Shown one piece after another: positions 33,443 to 40,806 of a stretch of DNA of 64,000 bases; positions within the stretch are counted from its first letter, which is position 1; every line of letters begins with the position of its first letter. The translations under genes were made by a program, and so were the position numbers. The notes beneath the pieces were generated by a model. The model had not been told where the DNA came from. It saw only the letters and a program-made list of their open reading frames with translations, and did not search any database. The stretch is from the NCBI GenBank assembly GCA_002350765.1, contig DEFK01000018.1, forward strand, positions 77,777-141,776, in the 5' to 3' direction. The DNA is from Ruminococcaceae bacterium UBA2854. Lineage in GTDB: Bacteria > Bacillota > Clostridia > Oscillospirales > Acutalibacteraceae.

Positions 33443-33499
33443 CTCCCGGATTTAGAAGTTTTGAAATTAACGTGAAAACGTGGATGTCTGTTTTAGGCT

Positions 33500-33751
33500 T
33501 TAGCCGACGTCTCTGAACATATTCAGTCGGAAAAGCTTGGACTCGTCGTTCTTATTTTCGCATACTACCGATGCTTCTGCTATCCTTCCACCCTCAATTA
33601 ACTGAGTTAAGCCGACGAGCTGTGAGAGTTTGCTTCGGAGATTCAGTTTGTCTCCGTCTCTGGTAACGAGAAATACGTTGCCTTCGCAGGTATCAAGCAC
33701 AGCTAAGAATTCAGAAACATTGATGTCATGCATGTTGAGAATCGGTGTCAT
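33500..33751 (-). CDS. Small conserved-looking protein, unknown function
   Basis: An 83-residue soluble protein starting MTPILNMHDINVSEFLAVLD. It contains a short alpha-beta pattern (VFLVTRDGDKLNLRSKLSQL, then GRIAEASVVCENKNDESKLF). The ribosome site AAAGGAGG is close to ideal, which argues that it is a well-translated gene. A longer frame to 33799 is not needed. I recall similar short clostridial proteins with inconsistent automatic names, and no reliable function can be assigned. It is divergent from the phosphohexomutase gene. Confidence 0.75.
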   Translation of the reverse strand: MTPILNMHDINVSEFLAVLDTCEGNVFLVTRDGDKLNLRSKLSQLVGLTQLIEGGRIAEASVVCENKNDESKLFRLNMFRDVG

Positions 33752-33946
33752 CGTTCTGACCTCCTTTTCAATTTTCTGTAGCCATTTACCATTTGGCATT
33801 GTATTCGGTCACTTGTCAACCGAAAGCTCTCAAGTGGTTTATTCACTTGACAATAATTATTATAGCCGATTTTTCGGAAAAGTCAACAATTTTTAGAAAG
33901 TTTCTTTGTGCATATTCACGATAAAAAAGCGAATTTCACCAACTAT

Positions 33947-33977
33947 CGCTTGTATAAATTGTGCAATTTATACAGCG
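33947..33977. repeat. Near-perfect palindromic hairpin
   Basis: The arms 33947-33961 and 33964-33977 are complementary over 14 pairs with one bulged T and a 2-nt centre (TGTATAAATTG facing CAATTTATACA). It could be an operator or a structured RNA element. Confidence 0.6.
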
Positions 33978-34091
33978 AGTGGTTACAGTGGTTACATCAT
34001 TCGTCAAATTATTCGTTACCACTTCGTCAATATATACTTAGTTTACAGAGATTGGCGATAAACCTTTTACAATTTTTACAAAGTTATTATT

Positions 34092-34177
34092 TTAGGATTT
34101 AGGGGTTAGGATATAGGATTTAGTAAGACAGAAAAGCTTATAAAATGCCTTATTATCCCATAAATCCTCTATCCTAT
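34092..34177. repeat. TTAGGAT-type heptamer element
   Basis: The left array is TTAGGAT, TTAGGGG, TTAGGAT, ATAGGAT and TTAGTAA (34092-34126). The right array, inverted, is CCCATAA, ATCCTCT and ATCCTAT (34157-34177). About 30 bp separate them. The right array runs up to the -35 box of the next gene. Confidence 0.7.
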
Positions 34178-34179
34178 AC

Positions 34180-34208
34180 TTGTTTATGTGTAAAATATAG
34201 TGTATAAT
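34180..34208 (+). promoter_or_regulatory. Promoter of the phosphohexomutase gene
   Basis: TTGTTT (34180-34185) and a perfect TATAAT (34203-34208) are 17 bp apart, about 30 bp upstream of the ATG. Confidence 0.75.
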
Positions 34209-34240
34209 ATCCTTAGAAATTAAAGAATCGGGAGGGCATT

Positions 34241-35740
34241 ATGCTTAATAGTTTCTATAAAGGCTTTAAAAGCGGTACGGATATACGCGGTGTGGCGCTT
34301 GAGGGCGTTGAAAACCAGCCCGTTAACCTCACGGACGAGGTCGTAGCCAATATGGCTAACGGTTTTTTATTGTGGCTTAGCGATAAGGTGAATAAGCCCT
34401 GCAGCGAGCTTACGGTTTCTATCGGACGCGACAGCCGTGTTAGCGGCCCGCGTATCGCTAAGATTGTAGCCGAGCAGTTTAAGAACGCGGGCGTTAAGGC
34501 GCTCGACTGCGGGCTCGCCTCTACCCCGTCTATGTTTATGACTACGGTTGACTTAGGCTGTGACGGCGCGGTACAGATCACCGCAAGTCACCACCCCTTT
34601 AACCGTAACGGACTTAAATTCTTTACCCGCGGCGGCGGACTTGAGGGAAGCGATATCGAGGTTATTCTTACATACGCTCAAAACGGCGAAAAACCGCCTT
34701 TCTCACCCGACGGCATTATTAAAAGCTCAGATTATATGAAGCGTTATTGCGCTCATTTGGAGGATATTATAAAGGAAGGCGTTGACGCAAAGGATTACGA
34801 CCATCCCTTAAAAGGCTTTAAAATCGTAGTTGACGCGGGCAACGGCGTCGGAGGATTCTACGCCGGGGTGCTCGAAAACCTAGGCGCTGATACTAAGGGC
34901 AGCCGTTATCTCGAGCCTGACGGAATGTTCCCGAACCACGTTCCAAATCCCGAAAACAAGGAAGCGATGAAGTCGATTACCGAGGCTGTACTCGAAAGCG
35001 GCGCGGATATGGGCGTTATTTTCGACACAGACGTTGACCGAGGCGGCGCCGTAGACAAAAGCGGTAACGAGATCAACCGCAACCGCCTGGTAGCCTTAGC
35101 CTCCGCAATCGCGCTCGAGGGTAACAACGGCGGTACTATAGTTACCGACTCTATCACCTCCAGCGGACTAAAGGAGTTTATAGAAAAAGACCTCGGCGGA
35201 AAGCATTACCGCTACCGCAGAGGCTATAAGAATGTTATTGACAAGGGCTTGGAGCTCAACGAAAAAGGTATAAACTGCCCGCTCGCTATCGAGACCTCGG
35301 GACACGCGGCTATGCGCGAGAATTACTTCCTCGACGACGGCGCGTATCTTTGCACCAAAATCATTATTAAAATGGCTCAGCTCAGCCAAGAGGGAAAGAG
35401 CATAGAGAGCATTACAAGCTCGCTTAAAGAGCCTGTAGAAGAAACGGAAATACGCTTCGAGATTACCGAAAATGACTTCAGAGCCTGCGGCGAGCGTATT
35501 ATAAACGACCTCACTTCCTACGCTGAGAAAGCAGAGGGCTGGATTTTAGCCGACGACAACCGCGAGGGCGTAAGAGTTTCTTTCGGCGAGAATGACGGCA
35601 ACGGCTGGTTCCTTTTAAGGCTTTCGGTTCACGATCCGATTATGCCGCTCAATATCGAGAGCGACAGCGTAGGCGGAGTTGAGATAATTAAGAACAAGCT
35701 CTACGAATTCTTAAAAACAACTAAAGGGCTTCGAATCTAA
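34241..35740 (+). CDS. Phosphoglucomutase/phosphomannomutase family protein
   Basis: A 499-residue alpha-D-phosphohexomutase. The catalytic phosphoserine loop is TASHHPFNRNGLKFF (His in place of the usual Asn in TASHNP). The metal loop is FDTDVDRGGAVD (usually DGDADR), and the sugar loop is ETSGHAAMRENYFLDDG. All four domains are present. It interconverts hexose 1- and 6-phosphates, but whether glucose or mannose is preferred is not decided by these motifs. The start has GGGAGG at a proper distance. It is a single gene with its own promoter. Confidence 0.9.
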   Translation: MLNSFYKGFKSGTDIRGVALEGVENQPVNLTDEVVANMANGFLLWLSDKVNKPCSELTVSIGRDSRVSGPRIAKIVAEQFKNAGVKALDCGLASTPSMFMTTVDLGCDGAVQITASHHPFNRNGLKFFTRGGGLEGSDIEVILTYAQNGEKPPFSPDGIIKSSDYMKRYCAHLEDIIKEGVDAKDYDHPLKGFKIVVDAGNGVGGFYAGVLENLGADTKGSRYLEPDGMFPNHVPNPENKEAMKSITEAVLESGADMGVIFDTDVDRGGAVDKSGNEINRNRLVALASAIALEGNNGGTIVTDSITSSGLKEFIEKDLGGKHYRYRRGYKNVIDKGLELNEKGINCPLAIETSGHAAMRENYFLDDGAYLCTKIIIKMAQLSQEGKSIESITSSLKEPVEETEIRFEITENDFRACGERIINDLTSYAEKAEGWILADDNREGVRVSFGENDGNGWFLLRLSVHDPIMPLNIESDSVGGVEIIKNKLYEFLKTTKGLRI

Positions 35741-35756
35741 TTAATCGCTTTGTGTA

Positions 35757-35784
35757 TTGACATATGATAATAATGTGTTATAAT
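35757..35784 (+). promoter_or_regulatory. Consensus promoter of the putative antitoxin RNA
   Basis: TTGACA (35757-35762) and TATAAT (35779-35784) are both perfect, with a 16-bp spacer. It points into the toxin peptide gene from its 3' side. Confidence 0.8.
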
Positions 35785-35790
35785 TAATTA

Positions 35791-35873
35791 TAGAAAAGGA
35801 GCTATCCAAGAAACGGTTAGCCCAAGTTAGGTCATAAAAAATAACCGCCTAGGGTCTATCGGCGGTTATTTTT
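35791..35873 (+). ncRNA. Putative antisense RNA antitoxin
   Basis: The predicted transcript of about 83 nt runs from the consensus promoter to the terminator hairpin 35837-35873. It is antisense to the 3' end of the toxin mRNA. Its 5' part (35796-35828) also resembles, in the same sense, the 5' end of the toxin mRNA (AAGGAG, TATCC, AAACGG and GGTTAGCC words in the same order). Confidence 0.65.
35837..35873. terminator. Bidirectional terminator shared by toxin and antisense RNA
   Basis: A 13-bp perfect stem with an A-rich left and T-rich right flank (35837-35849 with 35861-35873, 11-nt loop). It can end transcripts from either side, and the toxin stop codon lies in its right arm. Confidence 0.88.
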
Positions 35874-35931
35874 CTTTTATAAAGTATAATATAAAGAAAA
35901 TAATTGTAAGACACAATAAATATTCTGTCAT
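35866..35931 (-). CDS. 21-residue hydrophobic peptide, holin-like type I toxin candidate
   Basis: The peptide MTEYLLCLTIIFFILYFIKEK is a single membrane-spanning segment with a basic C-terminus. The ribosome site AGAGGGTGG lies 5 bp before the ATG and is much stronger than chance would give. Peptide type, GAGAGGGTGG leader and the downstream AATAACCGCC hairpin resemble the putative holin-like toxin loci of clostridia and lactobacilli, though those peptides are usually about 30 residues or more. A strong promoter (36043-36071) gives a roughly 100-nt leader, and the leader's 5' end can pair with the mRNA 3' end. Confidence 0.7.
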   Translation of the reverse strand: MTEYLLCLTIIFFILYFIKEK

Positions 35932-36000
35932 TACAACCACCCTCTCTTAACATATTCCCATAAGGGTTTCTATGTAAAACAAGGTTATCAGTACCTTGTG

Positions 36001-36035
36001 AGAAGGCTAACCGCTTCCGTTTTAGGATAACTCCT
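36001..36035. repeat. Inverted-repeat arm of the type I locus
   Basis: This segment, read on the minus strand, repeats words of 35796-35828 (AAGGAG, TATCC, AAACGG, GGTTAGCC). In the toxin mRNA the two regions are complementary, which would allow a 5'-3' clamp. Confidence 0.7.
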
Positions 36036-36042
36036 TGCTAAC

Positions 36043-36071
36043 AATATAACACGTACGTTCGCCTGCGTCAA
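36043..36071 (-). promoter_or_regulatory. Promoter of the toxin mRNA
   Basis: On the minus strand TTGACG (36066-36071) and TATATT (36043-36048) are 17 bp apart, about 110 bp upstream of the peptide ATG. Confidence 0.72.
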
Positions 36072-36115
36072 GTATAATTTTGAATTATTATCACTTCTCT
36101 GTTAAATCCAAATGA

Positions 36116-36150
36116 AAAGGTCGAAGGAGTTTTATACTCTTTCGACCTTT
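36116..36150 (-). terminator. Hairpin overlapping the end of the 36132 gene
   Basis: A 15-bp stem with one G-T pair (36116-36130 with 36136-36150). The stop codon lies in the loop region and the downstream T run is short. Confidence 0.55.
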
Positions 36151-36869
36151 AATTTTTTAAATTCGGAATAATACTTAAATGATATTACGCCCGTTAAAAT
36201 GTAGATTAGTACAAGCGGAGTAAACAGGACTCCAAGATTCAGCAATACATAGTCGTATGTTAAGCCGAAGGCTATCAGCGCCACACAACATAACAGGACT
36301 GTCACAGAACATAAAAAGCTCATTATCGAGTTAAACAGCGCGGCTCTGTATCTTATTTTTTCGCCGTATACATTTCGGTAAACCGCAACTCCGAACAGTA
36401 TTTTCGATATATTCGTAAGTATACATATCAGGATTATAAATCCGAAAATTACCGAATAACCTGTAACAAGCGCCGACGAAGCTATACTAAACGGGAAAAA
36501 CCATAGTGACGACGCAAAAAGTATAAACTGTACCGCGATAAAAAACAATAATAACAATGCCGTTAACACAATATAAAACAAGATTTCAGAACCTGCAAGT
36601 GCAATAAAAACTATCGCCGTAACCCTGAAACGCTCGGGCTGATTTTTCCCGAAAACATACAGCAAGAACAGTATTACCGAATTTATCAGTAAAAACCCGT
36701 TAACTATATAAAATATTATATCGGCGAAATAGCTCTCGCCCGATATATCGTAAAGCCCAAGCGCGCCCGTCATATTCACCGCGCAGGCTGCTATGGAATA
36801 AACAAAGCATATTACAGCCGTAATCGGTACAATCGGTTTCCGAAAGAAATTTAAAGACACATCATTCAT
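36132..36869 (-). CDS. Multi-pass membrane protein, unknown
   Basis: A 245-residue, very hydrophobic protein with about six predicted membrane helices (about residues 14-35, 50-72, 83-110, 115-160, 185-205 and 212-235). No family was recognised and no catalytic motif is visible. It overlaps the XRE regulator upstream by 8 bp, so the pair is translationally coupled. A functional pairing of membrane regulator and membrane protein is likely, but only from this context. Confidence 0.7.
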   Translation of the reverse strand: MNDVSLNFFRKPIVPITAVICFVYSIAACAVNMTGALGLYDISGESYFADIIFYIVNGFLLINSVILFLLYVFGKNQPERFRVTAIVFIALAGSEILFYIVLTALLLLFFIAVQFILFASSLWFFPFSIASSALVTGYSVIFGFIILICILTNISKILFGVAVYRNVYGEKIRYRAALFNSIMSFLCSVTVLLCCVALIAFGLTYDYVLLNLGVLFTPLVLIYILTGVISFKYYSEFKKLKVERV

Positions 36870-37668
36870 CCTTTTTATCGGGCTTAAACAGAGCCGCTAT
36901 ACCGTAGTAGACGGGAATAGTGATATACACTATCCAGTTCCATCCCCATATCCCGAATACAAAGCCCGTTACAATATGGAAAACTACACAGAGTACGGGA
37001 TAAGCAAATTTCACAGGATTACGGTCATAAACCGCGGCAACAAGCGAATAGTAAAGCGGAATCGCTAAAAAGCATATCCACGACAGCGCCCAGCCGAAGC
37101 ATACTCCCGAAAATCCCCAGATAAGAAAAGCGATTAACGCTAACGCCCATACGGGGATTTTATTTGCTACTTTCTTTTTATCTTCTTTTTCTTTCTTTAA
37201 CTTTTCGTCCACCATTATATGGCCGTTCTCGTCGGTATAGGCTCTTACCTTTTCGCCGTCGTGAACGTGTACCCCGTCCTTACCGACGTGTACTCGTGAG
37301 CCGTCGTTTTTCTTAACATTTATCCCATCCTTAAAGCTTATATCCACATCATCTTTACCGTCGTGGACGTGGATACCGTTCTTAAATGAAACACGCTGTT
37401 CCTCGACATAGGTAGTGTTTTCGTCGGGAGCTTCGTAATCGGGCTCAGTCTTAGGCTCGGGTTCTCCCTCACCTTTCAGCAAATCGTCTAAGCTTACGCC
37501 GTAGACCTCGGCTAATATAATAAGGTTATCGGTATCGGGAGACGCCTCCGCGCGCTCCCATTTCGATACCGCCTGTCGGCTTACGCCGATTTTTTCGGCG
37601 AGCTCCTCCTGGGATAAGCCGCTCTTTTTTCTATACTGTAGAAGTCTGTTAGCTATTTCGATATTCAT
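36862..37668 (-). CDS. Membrane-anchored XRE-family regulator with glycine/histidine repeats
   Basis: A 268-residue protein. Residues 5-60 are an XRE/Cro helix-turn-helix (GLSQEELAEKIGVSRQAVSKWE). After an acidic linker (68-90), residues 93-140 contain three or four short repeats of the form (I/V)xVxxxDG or HVHDGK. Three to four membrane helices follow (about 172-265). The repeat part could form a small beta-solenoid or a metal-binding surface because of its paired histidines. It is probably autoregulatory and coupled to the next membrane protein. A GGAGG ribosome site precedes the ATG. Confidence 0.83.
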   Translation of the reverse strand: MNIEIANRLLQYRKKSGLSQEELAEKIGVSRQAVSKWERAEASPDTDNLIILAEVYGVSLDDLLKGEGEPEPKTEPDYEAPDENTTYVEEQRVSFKNGIHVHDGKDDVDISFKDGINVKKNDGSRVHVGKDGVHVHDGEKVRAYTDENGHIMVDEKLKKEKEDKKKVANKIPVWALALIAFLIWGFSGVCFGWALSWICFLAIPLYYSLVAAVYDRNPVKFAYPVLCVVFHIVTGFVFGIWGWNWIVYITIPVYYGIAALFKPDKKDE

Positions 37669-37780
37669 AGTATTCCCTCCTTATCTTTCGACATAATTAT
37701 ACCCCGCAACCGATTCAGAAGTCTATACATTTCGGTTTTCATTTCCGCAACCAGCGGTTGCATTTCAGTATTAATCGGGC

Positions 37781-39682
37781 TTAGAGGAGATTTTCGAGAT
37801 TTTCCGTATCGAGCTCAGCGGTGTTTAATGCAGGCTTCGCAAGCATAATATTTTTACCAGCCTTTATAAATAAAGGTACTTCGTTTAAGCTGATTTCGAG
37901 ATAATGCCAACCCTTTTTCAGCGGTTGTTTATAAATTTTTTCTCCGCTTAATTTAACGAAGGTCATATCTTCGGGAAGATAAACATTCCTTCCCGTTTTA
38001 TTCTGCTCGTACACGGGGGCTATCATACATTCCTCTCCGAGCATAAGCTGATCCTCAATTTCTCGGGCAATTTTATCCCCGGGATAATCAAACGCGAGCG
38101 GTCTAAACATCATATCGTCATTCTCGGCGCAACGGCGGAAGGTTTTATATATATACGGAATAATACGGTAACGCACCGCGAGAACGTCGGAAAAGTCCTT
38201 TGTATCTCCGAACTGATACGCTTCCTGAGCTCGTGTACCGAGCGCCCTGTGGTTTCTCATAAGCGGAGTAAAAACTCCGAGAGCAAGCCACCTTAGCATT
38301 AAGTCACGGGTAGCATGGTTATTAAATCCGCCTATATCGGCTCCGCAGTATAAGAACCCGCACATATTAACGGACGGCAGCATTTTTAAATTAAGCAAAA
38401 TATGCTCCCACCAGCTGAAATTATCTCCGAACCATATTCCGCTCGTACGGTGGGCTCCTATATAGGAGGCTCTCGAGAAAATAAGCTTTTGCTCCTTGCC
38501 GAACTCCTCCTCGAAAAACTCACCCGCGGCTCTCGTCATATTAGCGCCGTAAATATTATGTACATCCTTATGGCAAATCATTTCACCGTTTACGTTATGG
38601 TAAAAGCTTTTATAGTCATCCATACTGTTCTGGATTCCCAAAACAGCGTTTTTTGTTTCGAAAAAGCTCCAGATATCGACTTCATTTTCCTTAATCTTAT
38701 CGAGCTTATCGAAAGCCTTTTTAAGTCCTTTTTTTGAATAGAACAGCGCGGGCTCGTTCATATCGTTCCAGAAGCCGTCTATTCCCATATCGGTAAGGAT
38801 TTTATACTGACGTCCGAACCAGCGGCGAGCGTCGGGATTAAGAAAATCGGGCAGTCCGACTATTCCAGGCCATACTCCGCACTCGAAATCATTTCCGTCC
38901 TTATCCTTACAGAAATATCCGTTTTCGTGACCTTCGTCATATACGGAATAGCCCTTTTCTTTCTTAACTCCCGCGTCAATAATCGGGATAAGATGGATAT
39001 TATTTTCCTTCATTTCCTTTACGAACGCTTTAAAATCAGGGAACAGCTCGGTATTAACCGTAAAGTCCTTAAAGCGCTCCATATAATCAATATCCATATA
39101 TATACAGTCGAGAGGGAGGTTATTCTTTTTATGGTTTTCACGGACGTTTATAAAGTCCTCCTGCTTGGAATAACCCCAACAGCTCTGCTGATATCCGAAA
39201 GCCCAGAATGGCGGGATATAGCTTTTACCTATTATTTTCCTGAACTGTTTTACAATATCAAGCTCATTTTCGCCGTCTATATAGTATAAATCCGCGTCGG
39301 CTTTATCGAGCGTAATTACAGCTTCATCAAGGTTGCTGTAGCCTAAATCCCATTCGATTTTAGACGGATAATCAACAAATAATCCGAACTTAGTCTTACC
39401 GCTTACCACGATAAAGTTATGCGCTCCGTAGAGCGAGCGTTTATCTTCGGTATGGTTGGTTTCGTCACTGCACCAACTCTCGTATATCCAGCCGCGTTTA
39501 TTAATTCCTCTAACAGCCTCGCCTAACCCGAAAATTATATCTCCGCTGTCTAAGGGGAATTTTATAACGAGCTTCTCCCCCGAGCTTAATTCAAGCGGGA
39601 AAGATTTTATATCGCTAAGCTCAATATTTCCGACCACCGCTTCGGTATTAAACGGTTTTCCGATCCTGTATTTTTTCACCAT
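37781..39682 (-). CDS. Glycoside hydrolase family 31 alpha-glucosidase-like enzyme
   Basis: A 633-residue GH31 enzyme without a signal peptide, thus cytoplasmic. The N-terminal beta-sandwich has GDIIFGLGEAVRGINKRG (about residues 47-64). The catalytic barrel has the nucleophile Asp307 in DGFWNDMNEP, the strand CIYMDIDYMERFKDF, and the likely acid/base Asp in WFGDNFSWWE. The family cleaves alpha-glucosidic or alpha-xylosidic bonds, and the exact substrate is not readable. The ATG at 39682 with AGGTG is preferred to an upstream GTG. No sugar transporter is adjacent. Confidence 0.92.
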   Translation of the reverse strand: MVKKYRIGKPFNTEAVVGNIELSDIKSFPLELSSGEKLVIKFPLDSGDIIFGLGEAVRGINKRGWIYESWCSDETNHTEDKRSLYGAHNFIVVSGKTKFGLFVDYPSKIEWDLGYSNLDEAVITLDKADADLYYIDGENELDIVKQFRKIIGKSYIPPFWAFGYQQSCWGYSKQEDFINVRENHKKNNLPLDCIYMDIDYMERFKDFTVNTELFPDFKAFVKEMKENNIHLIPIIDAGVKKEKGYSVYDEGHENGYFCKDKDGNDFECGVWPGIVGLPDFLNPDARRWFGRQYKILTDMGIDGFWNDMNEPALFYSKKGLKKAFDKLDKIKENEVDIWSFFETKNAVLGIQNSMDDYKSFYHNVNGEMICHKDVHNIYGANMTRAAGEFFEEEFGKEQKLIFSRASYIGAHRTSGIWFGDNFSWWEHILLNLKMLPSVNMCGFLYCGADIGGFNNHATRDLMLRWLALGVFTPLMRNHRALGTRAQEAYQFGDTKDFSDVLAVRYRIIPYIYKTFRRCAENDDMMFRPLAFDYPGDKIAREIEDQLMLGEECMIAPVYEQNKTGRNVYLPEDMTFVKLSGEKIYKQPLKKGWHYLEISLNEVPLFIKAGKNIMLAKPALNTAELDTENLENLL

Positions 39683-39736
39683 AAAAAGCACCTCGCTTTA
39701 CAAAATCTATTTTACGATAAAAAGTATTAAATTGCA

Positions 39737-39762
39737 ACAAAAATCCCTCCTTAAAGGAGGGA
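39737..39762 (-). terminator. Terminator after the acyltransferase
   Basis: A 7-bp stem (39744-39750 with 39756-39762, 5-nt loop) is followed on the minus strand by five T, just past the stop at 39768. Confidence 0.85.
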
Positions 39763-39767
39763 CATTA

Positions 39768-40796
39768 TCAATTATCTTTTAAGCTGTATAATTTACGTAC
39801 CGCGAGCTGCATCCATTTAAACGGATACTCGAAAAACGGCAGCGATAAGAACGCCGTAATCGCGGCGGCAACGAGTAAGAGTATTCCGAGCGAAGCTAAA
39901 TCGTTTATCTCGACATTCTGTATCATTCCCGCGTCCATCATAACCACAACCAGCGGTAAATGGAAGATATAAACTCTCAGCGAATGAGCTCCCGCGTAGG
40001 ATAAAAAGCACTTTACGGACGGTACGATAAACAGCATCGAGAGTATCATAAGCAGTCCGATAACTATAGCCTCGAGCCTGAACATAGTTCCTTCGAGGAA
40101 GCCTATTTTAAGCTCGTTATAGTTATCCTTTCCGAAAAAAACGTTTATCGGAATACTTCCGACGCCTTGGACTACGCATATAAAAATCGACGCCGCCATC
40201 GACAGCAACCCGAGAACTATTCTAAGCGGGAGCTTAACGGCTCTTATTTTATCCACAACACCCGACGGCAGATAATAGCCGAAGAAGAAAAACGGCGCGA
40301 ATACAAAAATACGGTGGATAGAGAGCATATTATCAGCCTGCGGCTCCATACCGATAAGAATGGACAGAATTATAAAGGTTCCGATCGTGATATACGAGGG
40401 GATCTTCTCCGCGATAGGGATAATAAGATAATAGAAAATTATCGCGAGAAGGTACCACAAGCCTCTGCACGGGTCAAAAAAGCTCGAGCCGTTCAGATTT
40501 ACGTTCAACGCCGCTTTCAGTAAAGCGAACAATACCTGAAATACCGCGTAATACAGAATAAATATCGTTACTTTTTCAGAGCGTACCAAGCCGTTTTTAC
40601 AATAGCTTTTCGAAAGAAAGCCCGATACAAATATAAACGCGGGGATATGGAAAGAATATATCCAATAATCAACCGCCATAGCGGGCGGAAAATCGAGCGA
40701 CCCCAAGCCCTCGAGCAAATGTCCCGCCACAACAAGGAATATCAGGATAGCTTTCATATTATCCCATAAATAATTACGTTCTTTAACAGTTTCCAT
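39768..40796 (-). CDS. Acyltransferase family 3 membrane protein
   Basis: A 342-residue integral membrane protein of the acyltransferase 3 type, which O-acetylates or acylates cell-surface sugars. It opens with NYLWDNMKAILIFLVVAGHL, whose His is the conserved active-site residue of the family. About ten hydrophobic segments follow, with FHIPAFIFVSGFLS (about residues 49-62) as a second signature. The acceptor is unknown. It lies 10 bp after pheA and may be read with the aromatic operon, although it has no role there. Confidence 0.88.
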   Translation of the reverse strand: METVKERNYLWDNMKAILIFLVVAGHLLEGLGSLDFPPAMAVDYWIYSFHIPAFIFVSGFLSKSYCKNGLVRSEKVTIFILYYAVFQVLFALLKAALNVNLNGSSFFDPCRGLWYLLAIIFYYLIIPIAEKIPSYITIGTFIILSILIGMEPQADNMLSIHRIFVFAPFFFFGYYLPSGVVDKIRAVKLPLRIVLGLLSMAASIFICVVQGVGSIPINVFFGKDNYNELKIGFLEGTMFRLEAIVIGLLMILSMLFIVPSVKCFLSYAGAHSLRVYIFHLPLVVVMMDAGMIQNVEINDLASLGILLLVAAAITAFLSLPFFEYPFKWMQLAVRKLYSLKDN

Positions 40797-40806
40797 TTTT
40801 CACCAA

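Larger units (their letters stand above)
33752..34240. other. Intergenic region upstream of the phosphohexomutase
   Basis: This 489-bp AT-rich stretch holds a near-perfect palindromic hairpin (33947-33977), repeated GTGGTTAC words near 33978-34000, a TTAGGAT-type heptamer element (34092-34177) and the promoter of the downstream gene. No coding frame or known RNA was recognised. Confidence 0.6.

Noticed and set aside
39737..39762. An insertion-sequence end formed by the CCCTCC/GGAGGG inverted repeat
   Set aside because: The short stem with a T run directly after a stop codon is fully explained as a terminator.
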